Under the pieces are notes generated by a model that worked only from the letters and a program-made list of their open reading frames with translations, ran no database searches and had not been told where the DNA came from. Both the position numbers and the translations under genes were made by a program. Shown here one piece after another: positions 1-7,402 of a DNA stretch of 7,749 nt. Numbering within the stretch: the first letter of the stretch is position 1; the number at the start of each line of letters is the position of its first letter. The stretch lies in assembly GCA_002254335.1 (NCBI GenBank), contig NIVA01000166.1, positions 1-7,749 on the forward strand, written 5' to 3'. This DNA is from Bacteroidetes bacterium 4572_114. GTDB lineage: Bacteria > Bacteroidota > Bacteroidia > Bacteroidales > 4484-276.

Positions 1-36
1 CTGGGTTGTTACCTAATAATAAAGACGCCCGTTAAA

Positions 37-153
37 TCCCGAAGGGATGAAATTATTATAGAATATATGGTTTGGGTATAAAACCAAAAACCCCGAAGGG
101 GTGAAATAAGGGATTTGAGTTAATTCGAAATTTCCCGGTTTAATTGGGATGAA
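37..153. repeat. Cluster of three short palindromic repeats, REP-like
   Basis: Three spaced copies of a small inverted repeat lie downstream of the broken receptor gene. Copy 1 is TCCCGAAGGGA at 37-47, followed by TGAAATT. Copy 2 is CCCCGAAGGGG at 91-101, followed by TGAAATAA. Copy 3 is a looser version, TCCC-N9-GGGA at 133-149, followed by TGAAGT. Centres are about 54 and 45 bp apart. Between copies 1 and 2 lies another small inverted repeat, TGGTTT (68-73) with AAACCA (81-86). Compensating changes (TCCC/GGGA against CCCC/GGGG) show that pairing is kept while sequence varies. Short GC-rich palindromes followed by TGAAAT are, as far as I recall, frequent between genes of Bacteroidota. A role as mobile REP-like elements or transcript-end hairpins is inference. 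No transposase is nearby. Confidence 0.55.
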
Positions 154-175
154 GTAAAGGTATTATCACCATCAT

Positions 176-2801
176 CTAATCCATCAACTCATCAAAAGTT
201 AGCGAGATATAGTAAATCGCCCCCAGGGTGGGGCCGCCGTAAAATGTGATATATCTTTTGTTGAACAGGTTTGACCCCCCAAGTTTCAGGGTGGTTTTTA
301 ACACGCTGAAGGTGTAACTTAGCTGGGCATCCATCGTTTGAAAAGCAGGAACCGGCCCATTCTGAACAAAGGTTGAATTCCAGGTAAAGGCATCCTGCCA
401 TCGCCAGGTAATATTAAACCCAAAATTATCAGTTAGTTTTCTATTGCCAAATGTTATATTCACAATGTGTTCAGGGGTGTTGTACTCGTTTAAAAATTCG
501 TCCGATAATCCTTCAGCGATTAATTTATTCCACGAATAGTTCATGCCTGCACGATAGCTCTTATAAAAAATATAATCCAGCCCGAAAGCAGCTCCCTGCG
601 ATTTTACTGTTTCGGTATTGTTCTGGTAAATCTGAAAGGTATTGTCTGCATCTCCGCTTAACAAACCGAACAAAGCAGCCTGGGTAGGATCGCTGAAGGG
701 ATCGGTTGGATTCCCGCTGGCGTCCTGTGCCTGCCGTACACGGATCATTTCAATAAAATCGTTGTAAATATTATAATAGTAGTATGCATCAATCATTAGT
801 TTTTCGGAGAATAACCCTTTGTATCCCACTTCAAAAACCTGTACGTGCTCTGGTTTTATTGGAGCCCAGTTGGTGTAGGGTACGAGGAGGCCGGGGTCAG
901 GGGATCCATCAACCACAGAGTTAGTAAATGCATTAACCGACTGAATGGTGTAGCTCCAATCACTTATCTTGTATTCATCATAGAACTCCTGCAGGCCACC
1001 TACTATCCTGGAGCTGATTACATCAAGGTCGAGATATTGGCCCTGGGTTGTAGGGTTGCGGAAACCCGTTTGATACGAGGCCCTGAAATTATGATCTTTA
1101 AGAAAGGTATATACTGCTGAAATCCTCGGGCTGAATTGTCCGCTAAAATTCTTGCTTTTGTCGTACCTGCCCGAAAATGTAAGTTTCAGGTGGTCGTTTA
1201 TGAATTTTTTGGAGATTTGAATAAATGCGCCGTATTCATTGATGCGGATCGGATTGTTTTCAGAGTCCGGGTAAATCGTACCATCTGATCTCAAATCATA
1301 TTGCCTCCAGTTGGCACCCATTGTCATGTCAAAAATATTGATCTCATTCCTGAAGTCGTACTGACCTTCGGCATGATAAAAACGGGTATGGTTATAAAAT
1401 TGAGCTCCATCAGGGATAAGTAAGGCATTTATACTGTCGAATGCATTTTGAAACGCGGCGCTACCCGGCTCCCACCTGCCGGCATCAGCTGCATCCCTTG
1501 AGAATATATGCAGATCGCTCACTGCATCAGGATTATTAAGCAGGGCATCCATAAAATCCGGATCATATACAGGGCTGCCTGTTTCGGTCATATTCGCTGC
1601 TAATAATCCACCGGCAAAAGTACCGGCATAGGCCCCGAACCACGCAGGGTTGCTCAAATATGCATTGTTAATGGCATAACCCGTGAAATCGGCAATATAG
1701 GAATCCCCGTTACTTTATAACGCTGGGTACCTGTTAAAACAGTAGTTCCGCTACTGATATTATAGCCATAATCCAATTCAATATTGTCGTTTATCCTGTA
1801 GTTAAGGCCGATGTTGGCCTTCATGTTTTTTGAATTATTGTCGATAAGTGTGTGCTCCGGATACCCCGTCCGGTTTACGTTTTGGGTCGGAAGGGCAGCA
1901 ACATAAGGTGCTATAGTTTAAGGATCCAATCCCGTTTGGTAAGCCAAGGCATTTATTAAATCTGACGAGCTCCTTAGTAAGCCGAGGTTTAAACCGCCAT
2001 CATCACCATAAAGGTTCACACCATCGTATGCCGGATTAATGTTTAAATTACCTTGCAGGTTTGTATTTTTGTCGGTATAATTATGCGCACTCCAGTCGCT
2101 TGCCTGCATCCAGCTAAAGGCGATTTTAAAAGCAAATTTGTTGTTAAAAGCTTTTGCATATCTCACCGCAGCTTCATACATGGGCTGCGGGTTGGAGGGT
2201 TCACCCACATCAGGATCGCTGCCAAAATGGTTCATGCCCAACTTTACCGTAGCACTCAATCCCTGGTATTTGAACGGACTTTTGCTTGTCGTAATTAAAA
2301 CTCCATTGAATGCATTGGGCCCGTATAAAGCCGAAGCTGTGCCCGGTATCAATTCGATGCTTTCAACATCCAGCGAAATAGGCCCATTGGCGTTACCGAA
2401 CAATATTTTTCGATAGAAACCGGGGATTGTAATATATTTTCCTCTACCCTTGAGGGCGACTGCACCAATATTTCATCCAGCGTGGTAATGGATTCGACCA
2501 GAATAATTTCAAGGTTAATCTTGCTTTCGCCCACCTTAATTTCCCGGCTTTTGTAACCAATCATCGAAACGGATAGAAATACCGGAGGCCCGCCCTTAAC
2601 TTCTAAATAAAACTTACCCTTGTTGTTGCTTGTGGTTCCGCTTACCCTATCCTTAACAAGAATGTTTGCCCCGCTCAGGGCTTCCTTTGATTCATTTGTT
2701 ATTTTACCCGATATTTTGGTCTGTTGTGCCTGTGTATCCAATAAAGATACGATGAGCAGCATTGTTGTAATAAATGCTCGAATTGGGAAAGGTTTTTTCA
2801 T
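176..2801 (-). pseudogene. TonB-dependent outer-membrane receptor, broken by two frameshift deletions and a stop
   Basis: The family imports a ligand across the outer membrane using TonB energy; the substrate cannot be told. Piece 1 (2801 to about 2406) has a signal peptide (residues 1-26), a carboxypeptidase-like regulatory domain (about 29-102), a TonB-box-like LDEILVQSPSR (108-118) and the plug start SPVSIEK. Piece 2 (about 2403 to 1711) continues the plug with LDVESIELIPG and ALYGPNAFNG, is interrupted by TAA at 1918-1920, and stays open to RYKV near 1711-1722. Piece 3 (about 1708 to 176) begins GDSYIADF and holds the beta-barrel (for example SFQTGFRNPTT-like ASYQTGFRNPTT and a VFEVGYKG strand), ending in a proper aromatic-rich C-terminal strand (YYISLTFDELMD). 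The pieces lie in three different frames. Compared with remembered relatives, about 60-70 residues are missing between pieces 1 and 2 and about 30 between 2 and 3. Loss of function is inferred; an assembly error is the main alternative. Confidence 0.9.
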
Positions 2802-3023
2802 GACCTAGAGGTTTTAAAGGATTGTTATTCCGGATAGCCAAAAAATCGAAAACCAGTTAAATCAAAAGATCTATACATCAGATTTTTGAAATATAGGGCA
2901 TAAAGGTATAAAAAAATTAAATGATAATATGTGCTTGTAAAACGAATAAGGCAAGTGCATGATTAATATGTGGAATAGTGAAAATTGTCCTTCCCTAGTC
3001 AGAACCTGAATAAGTGCCGCTTT
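2802..3023. other. Intergenic region between the receptor pseudogene and the kinase gene
   Basis: This 222-bp AT-rich stretch holds no open frame of note. It should contain the promoter of the receptor gene (candidate box at 2901-2908) and the transcript end of the kinase operon. I saw no clear stem-loop followed by a T-run just past the kinase stop, so the kinase transcript has no obvious intrinsic terminator and could run into the receptor pseudogene. Confidence 0.5.
2901..2908 (-). promoter_or_regulatory. Candidate promoter -7 box of the receptor gene
   Basis: On the minus strand the sequence reads TACCTTTATGC, close to the Bacteroidota TAnnTTTG box with one mismatch. It lies about 100 bp upstream of the receptor start at 2801. 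The same 11 bases (GCATAAAGGTA on the plus strand, 2898-2908) recur at 7296-7306 upstream of the hydrolase gene. No TTG was found at the usual -33 distance, so the call is weak. Confidence 0.35.
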
Positions 3024-5099
3024 TTATATCACCTCAAACGGAATTTTCATCACTACCTTTGTCCCGGAAGCTTCGCCTGATTCATTTTTCAGGTCGATTA
3101 TCCTAAGCTCTATTTTCTTCTTTAGCTTTTTATTCAGCACTTTTAGCCGGTCGCGGGTGATTGATGTGGCCATGGATTGATGGTTGAGGATTTGCTTCGA
3201 TTTTATTTCACCGGCTTTTTTCCTGCCGATGCCGTCGTCCTCCACTTCAAAAATAATCAGGTCGCCGGCAAGCCGGAAACGGATATCGATATGGCCCGTT
3301 TCCTTTTTGTGTTTCATGCCGTGCTCGATGGAGTTTTCGATAAAAGGCTGTGCCAGCATAGGTGGGATGGTCAGGGATTCTGTATCAATTCGCGGATCAA
3401 CATCCACAACAAAATCGAATTTATCAGTATAGCGTATCTTTTGCAGCGCCAGGTAGCTCTCGATGGTTTTAATCTCATCATTGAGGGAGATGGTATTGTT
3501 GACTGAGCTATTCAATACATTGCGCACCAGCGTCGAAAACATCGCAAGAAATATGCTTGCTTTTTCTGATTCTTCATTCATCACCAAATGCTGTATGCTC
3601 GATAAGGAATTGAAAATGAAATGAGGATTCATCTGTGTGCGGAAGAGTTTTTGCTGTAGGCTGGTTTTCTCCTGCTCTACCTTAAGCCTGTTTTGCCTGA
3701 TAAAAAGAACCACAAAAGCAAGACCTAAAAATAACACCCCCACAAGACCAAACTGGATGATGCGCGACTGTTTAATCCGGTACTCGTTCAGTTCATTTTC
3801 CTGCGAAAGGCTTATAATTTCTTCTTCTTTTCGCTCCGTTTCATACTTTGTTTGCACCTCAACAATTTCCCTTCGCCGTTCTATTTTATTTAGCGTATCC
3901 TTTGTTTTTACGTACTTTTCAATAAAATAAAAGTAAGCCTCTTTATTATTGTTCTTTTTATGATAGCGGTACATTTTCTGATAAAAGTTTACCGCATTAT
4001 TGTAAATGAATTCAGTAATAAACTTTTTTGAAAGTGGGGCCATTACTTCCCATCCAAACGAAACAGTGTATTTAAGTGAATCAAACCTGTAGAATGAACC
4101 CTTTTTTAATTGTTCTTCCATAAGTTCCTCCGATCGTTGAAAATAGAAATTGGCTTTGGGAATATCCTTCAATGATAAATACAATTCGCCCAATTGCAGC
4201 GAAGCCAATTGCGATGGCATCAAATAACCTTTTTTTGATAAAAATTCGTAAGCATCAGTCAGGAAATTCATAGCAGTATCGATTTTTCCAATAGTAAGAT
4301 ATAATGATGCCATCCTTCGCTTATATTCGTGCTTTAATATTTTAATACTTGGATTAACTTCAGGATAATTAAGAGCTTGTCTGTAATAATATAGAGCGCT
4401 ATCGTATTGCCCCAAATAAGAATAGCAGATTGAAATAAAACCCACATGTACCATCAGGTTGGTTAATTCAAGATTGTTCTTTCTCCCAATATCTACATAT
4501 GTTTTATAAACTGATAAAGCCGAATCTAACTTGCCGGTGACTCTCAGCGTTCGTCCTATTACAGAATATAACAATAATGTATCTGAAACTGATCCAACTT
4601 GCGATCCATCCTCCTTAGTTTTTCCGAGTCTTTGCATTGCTTTCCCAAAAAGTTCCCTCGCCACTTCATTATTCAATGCGGCAAGGTTAACAGTACCAAT
4701 TTCAAGTACCAATCTCGCTACATGATAATCATCTTCTAATTCCTCATACATATTCATGGATTTCCATAAAAGATCAAGTGCCTTAGGGTATTCTCCATTA
4801 TAATAATAGGCATGTCCCTTAAATCTTGTAGCAGCAGCTATTCCTGCTTTGTAGCCTGTTTTTTCTGATAATTCCAGGGCCTCATTGGCATAAATTAAAC
4901 TTTCTTCAAAATCTTCAAAACACAATGTTGCGGCTATCCTGTACAGGGTATTGATTTTTTCTGTTCCTTGCTGATTGGGTAAAACAGATTCCAGGCTATC
5001 CAAATCATACCATACTGTTTCCTGGTAAACCACCTGGCCAAACGATGAAGTAAATCCCAATAAAAACAAAATGAAAACAACACCGGTAAGTTTTACCAT
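3024..5099 (-). CDS. TPR-containing sensor histidine kinase, LytS type
   Basis: Intact 691-residue membrane sensor kinase, expected to phosphorylate the LytTR regulator encoded just upstream. Residues 1-22 are a signal peptide or first membrane segment (ending SSFGQ). Residues about 46-330 form a helical TPR-like array with Ala/Tyr/Leu spacing (for example GHAYYYNGEYPKALDLLWKS), expected in the periplasm. A coiled-coil-like charged helix (about 405-446) leads to one membrane segment (about 447-467). A second charged helix (470-488) joins the His_kinase domain: QMNPHFIFNSL with phospho-acceptor His493, the N-box region QPFIENSIEHG (Asn589), and the ATP-binding EVEDDGIGR (about 618-626). All expected catalytic motifs are present. 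The ATG at 5099 lies 6 bp after the regulator stop with CAGGAT before it, so the two are almost surely co-transcribed. The stimulus is unknown; TPRs usually bind proteins or peptides. Confidence 0.93.
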   Translation of the reverse strand: MVKLTGVVFILFLLGFTSSFGQVVYQETVWYDLDSLESVLPNQQGTEKINTLYRIAATLCFEDFEESLIYANEALELSEKTGYKAGIAAATRFKGHAYYYNGEYPKALDLLWKSMNMYEELEDDYHVARLVLEIGTVNLAALNNEVARELFGKAMQRLGKTKEDGSQVGSVSDTLLLYSVIGRTLRVTGKLDSALSVYKTYVDIGRKNNLELTNLMVHVGFISICYSYLGQYDSALYYYRQALNYPEVNPSIKILKHEYKRRMASLYLTIGKIDTAMNFLTDAYEFLSKKGYLMPSQLASLQLGELYLSLKDIPKANFYFQRSEELMEEQLKKGSFYRFDSLKYTVSFGWEVMAPLSKKFITEFIYNNAVNFYQKMYRYHKKNNNKEAYFYFIEKYVKTKDTLNKIERRREIVEVQTKYETERKEEEIISLSQENELNEYRIKQSRIIQFGLVGVLFLGLAFVVLFIRQNRLKVEQEKTSLQQKLFRTQMNPHFIFNSLSSIQHLVMNEESEKASIFLAMFSTLVRNVLNSSVNNTISLNDEIKTIESYLALQKIRYTDKFDFVVDVDPRIDTESLTIPPMLAQPFIENSIEHGMKHKKETGHIDIRFRLAGDLIIFEVEDDGIGRKKAGEIKSKQILNHQSMATSITRDRLKVLNKKLKKKIELRIIDLKNESGEASGTKVVMKIPFEVI

Positions 5100-5105
5100 A
5101 TCCTG

Positions 5106-5858
5106 TTACTCAGAAATTTTATTAAACAATTCAATTAGTTCTTCCCGTTTTCGTGAGGCCACAGGCACTTTTGCATTCCCGGTTAGGATCACATAGCCCC
5201 CATCTGTTTTTTCGAAGCGTTTGATGTGTTCAAGGTTAATCAAAAAAGAGCGGTGCAACCTAAAAAACCCAAACCCCGAAAGCAGCTCCTCGTACTCCCT
5301 GATCGGTTTCGAGGTCATGATCTCTTGCTGGTCTAAAGTAAAAACCTTAGTGTAGGAGCTGTCCGATTCGCAATGCGTGAGGGTATTTATGTCGATGACA
5401 TGAATGTTGTTAAGGGTTTTGATCACAATTTTTTTCCTGGCCCCCATATCTCTCCTCAGGTTATTTTCGAGCGCGTTGAGTTTGACGTGAAGTTCCTGCA
5501 AAACGAGTTTCTGTGCCTGAGATACGGCCTCCGCCAGCTCGAAAGGGTTTACCGGTTTTAAAATAAAGTCGATGGCACTCACCCTAAAAGCCTGCACGGC
5601 ATATTGATCGTGGGCAGTAATGAAGATGACTTTAAAATCAGGGGATTCAAATTTTTTCAAAAGGTCAAAGCCTGTTCCATCGCCAAGCTGAATGTCAAGC
5701 AGAACAAGGTCGGGATGGTGGCGGCTGATCAACTCATGTGCCTCCGCCACACTACTGGCTTCGGCAGCAAGTTTTATCTGAGGACAATATTTTTTCAAAA
5801 ATTTCCGGAGTATTCCCCGCACATGATCCTCATCATCAACAATAATAGTCTTGAGCAT
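5106..5858 (-). CDS. LytTR-family DNA-binding response regulator
   Basis: Intact two-domain regulator of 250 residues from the start chosen here. The receiver domain (about 3-118) has the acidic pair Asp8-Asp9 (IIVDDE), phospho-acceptor Asp55 (LVLLDIQLGDG), switch Thr81 (FITAHD) and Lys101 (ILKPV). A helical linker (about 110-140) leads to a LytTR DNA-binding domain (about 143-247), recognised by SDSSYTKVF, FFRLHRSFLINLEHI and VPVASRKREEL. An ATG 13 codons further upstream (5897) would give 263 residues. I prefer 5858 because the receiver fold begins at MLKTIIVDDE there and a perfect TATCTTTG promoter box lies within the extra 13 codons. It is the first gene of a pair with the kinase. LytTR proteins normally act as dimers on promoter repeats; its targets are not evident. 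Confidence 0.93.
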   Translation of the reverse strand: MLKTIIVDDEDHVRGILRKFLKKYCPQIKLAAEASSVAEAHELISRHHPDLVLLDIQLGDGTGFDLLKKFESPDFKVIFITAHDQYAVQAFRVSAIDFILKPVNPFELAEAVSQAQKLVLQELHVKLNALENNLRRDMGARKKIVIKTLNNIHVIDINTLTHCESDSSYTKVFTLDQQEIMTSKPIREYEELLSGFGFFRLHRSFLINLEHIKRFEKTDGGYVILTGNAKVPVASRKREELIELFNKISE

Positions 5859-5878
5859 CTTTTGTTTGATATTTTTAT

Positions 5879-5886
5879 CAAAGATA
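5879..5886 (-). promoter_or_regulatory. Candidate promoter -7 box of the regulator-kinase operon
   Basis: The minus strand reads TATCTTTG, a full match to the Bacteroidota TAnnTTTG consensus, ending 20 bases before the ATG at 5858. Transcription would begin within the codons between the 5897 and 5858 start choices, giving a short leader and favouring the 5858 start. The -33 element is poor: the nearest match is TTC about 18 bases upstream. Confidence 0.45.
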
Positions 5887-5929
5887 GGAAAATTCATGGG
5901 TGTTGAATTTTTTAGAGTTTTTTATTCAT

Positions 5930-5962
5930 ATTCACGGGGTGACTTGGAGTCACCCCGTGAAT
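5930..5962. terminator. Perfect 14-bp inverted repeat, probable transcript-end hairpin
   Basis: The arm 5930-5943 (ATTCACGGGGTGAC) pairs without mismatch with 5949-5962, leaving a 5-base loop TTGGA. It begins about 25 bp past the stop of the hydrolase pseudogene on the minus strand and sits before the regulator start. The expected run of T after the stem is missing: the minus strand continues ATGAATAAAAAACTC. It is therefore not a textbook intrinsic terminator. It could still end or stabilise the hydrolase transcript, act as a regulator-binding palindrome, or be a member of a palindromic repeat family. Confidence 0.6.
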
Positions 5963-5983
5963 GGCCCGGTAGCCTGAATGGCC
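5958..5983. repeat. Direct repeat TGAATGGCC, two copies
   Basis: TGAATGGCC occurs at 5958-5966 and again at 5975-5983, a 17-bp period. The first copy overlaps the right arm of the hairpin at 5930-5962. Short direct repeats are the kind of site LytTR regulators bind, but the position after a gene rather than in a promoter makes that only a weak inference. Chance is possible. Confidence 0.35.
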
Positions 5984-5986
5984 TGC

Positions 5987-7260
5987 TTAATTCTTGATTA
6001 TCTTTTTAACCACTACCTCGCCCCCAGCTTGCAGGCGACAGAAATAAATTCCTTTCATTAAATTTCTTGTGTTCCAGCTTACCTGGTTTGTCCCTGTAGG
6101 AAATATTCCGTTTTCTAAATCAGAAACTTTTTTACCTAAACTATTGAAGATATGAATTGAAACTTTTGCAGGATACTGAAGTTCAAATTGAATTATTGCC
6201 GTATGCGAAACCGGATTTGGGGAAATATGAAGCTTAAATGCAAAACTTGGCGGAACCTGGATATGTGTGGTCAGCGAATCGGCATAATCGAACATATACT
6301 CCACCAGTTCATCCAAATATTGTTCTGAATTTGTGGTAAGTACAACGCCACTATTTTCTTCCTTACAAAAATAGATTTGAGCTGCATAGCCTCCAATGCT
6401 TCCTCCATTATGGCCCCAAACAACACGTTCACCTATATCTTCTCTAATGAACAAACCTAAACCTGATACCCCATATTGAAATGAAAAGTCCGGATCCTGA
6501 ATGCTTGTCATCGAATCCACCGCTGCATTAGATAGGATTGCCTGTCCATTGAATGCTCCATGGTTCAGAAGCATAACTAAAAAGTTGGCCAATTCCAACG
6601 CGTTTGAACGTAAAAAGAAACCGGGGTATGCCGGGTGTCCCCTGTGAGGTCTTGGGATATAATTTCCCAGTTGATATTTGTATCCTATGGCCAGGTTCTC
6701 GATATTTAACTCATCCAGGAACCATGCTGACTGGTGCATTTCAAGCGGAGTGAGTAAAGCCTCTTTTGCATAATCATTAAAATCAAGGCCACTTATTTCT
6801 TCAACAAGATATCCGGTGAGGGCAGGTCCATGTGTACAATAATGAAAGTAAGCTCCGGGCTGCATCATATAAAAATTGGACATACTGTAATATTCCCCAC
6901 CTTCACAGAGCAAATTCTCCATGTAGTATGCAAGGGATATTGTTGGATCTCCCGGCAAAATGAGATCTTCAATGCCATTGTCGCTAATGCTGGAAGAATG
7001 TGACATCAACATCCTGGCCGTGATACTGTCAGCACCATTCCATGAGTTTTCAACCTGAAACGGAAGGATGTATAACTGTTGTACCAAACTACCGAATCCC
7101 CAACAATAATTGCTGCAGATAAACCAGGCACATGATTAGTTTGCATTTGTTCCTGAATATACTCATCGATACCCTGGAATTTACTATTTTGACTTTTGAG
7201 AATTTGGCCAAATACTGCACCAGCAAAAAGTACAATAATTGTTAATGTAAGTTTTTTCAT
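5987..7260 (-). pseudogene. Secreted beta-lactamase-like serine hydrolase with T9SS sorting domain, catalytic region deleted
   Basis: Remains of a class C beta-lactamase/esterase-like hydrolase. Piece 1 (7260 to about 7075) has a signal peptide (MKKLTLTIIVLFAGAVFGQ) and the first family strand (HVPGLSAAIIVGDSVVWY). Piece 2 (about 7069 to 5987) restarts in another frame at LPFQVENSWNGADSITARMLMSHSSSI. It has the Tyr-motif region FHYCTHGPALTGYLVEEISG (Tyr codon at 6841), the third motif WGHNGGSIGG (His codon at 6412), and from about 6241 a C-terminal T9SS type A sorting domain (ISPNPVSHTAIIQF to the end KKIIKN). The segment that in relatives carries SxxK, roughly 45-50 residues, is absent and the frame shifts at about 7068-7078. 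The Tyr motif reads YCT instead of the usual YxN. Without the nucleophilic serine neither piece can be an active hydrolase. The export and sorting signals survive but lie in different frames. An assembly error is the alternative. Confidence 0.88.
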
Positions 7261-7298
7261 GATGTATTTGTTTTAAGTTAAACTGATTAATCTGAGCA

Positions 7299-7306
7299 TA
7301 AAGGTA
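7299..7306 (-). promoter_or_regulatory. Candidate promoter -7 box of the hydrolase gene
   Basis: The minus strand reads TACCTTTATGC, one mismatch from TAnnTTTG, 38 bases upstream of the ATG at 7260. The 11-mer is identical to that at 2898-2908 before the receptor gene, which supports a shared promoter or operator element. No TTG lies at the usual -33 spacing. Confidence 0.4.
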
Positions 7307-7367
7307 CAACACCAGAAAGGCGAAATGTTGATAGATGTATAAACGCCGGGGTTGAGGCTGTGAACGC

Positions 7368-7389
7368 TTGGATTTTTGCAATAATCCAA
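7368..7389. promoter_or_regulatory. Inverted repeat just before the lipoprotein gene
   Basis: TTGGATT (7368-7374) pairs with AATCCAA (7383-7389) around an 8-base loop that contains TTGCAA. It ends 13 bases before the ATG at 7403. A poor TAnnTTTG-like box, GATTTTTG at 7371-7378 with one mismatch, lies inside it. The repeat could be an operator over the lipoprotein promoter or a leader hairpin. The evidence is positional only. Confidence 0.3.
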
Positions 7390-7402
7390 AAATTATTATT
7401 AC

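Noticed and set aside
845..1120. Plus-strand open frame of 91 codons inside the receptor
   Set aside because: It is antisense to the well-supported beta-barrel sequence and its translation has no recognisable features.
1708..2396. GTAACG hexamer next to both receptor deletion junctions (2391-2396 and 1708-1713)
   Set aside because: It was considered as a recombination site, but the hydrolase junction lacks it and a hexamer match is likely by chance.
176..2801. Programmed frameshifting as the way the receptor pieces are joined
   Set aside because: The junctions lack slippery heptamers and family sequence is missing at each, plus there is an in-frame stop; recoding would not restore a complete receptor.
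2841..2887. AAAAATC (2841-2847) and GATTTTT (2881-2887) as a stem in the intergenic region
   Set aside because: The arms are short and AT-only with a 33-base loop, which is expected by chance in AT-rich DNA.
3177..3506. Plus-strand open frame of 109 codons opposite the kinase catalytic domain
   Set aside because: The minus strand here encodes the conserved His_kinase and ATP-binding motifs; the plus-strand frame is a shadow.
5604..5906. Plus-strand open frame of 100 codons opposite the receiver domain
   Set aside because: It is antisense to the conserved receiver motifs and has no start signal or protein features.
7184..7381. Minus-strand frame of 65 codons crossing the hydrolase start
   Set aside because: It overlaps the signal peptide of the hydrolase in another frame, and its composition looks like translated intergenic DNA.
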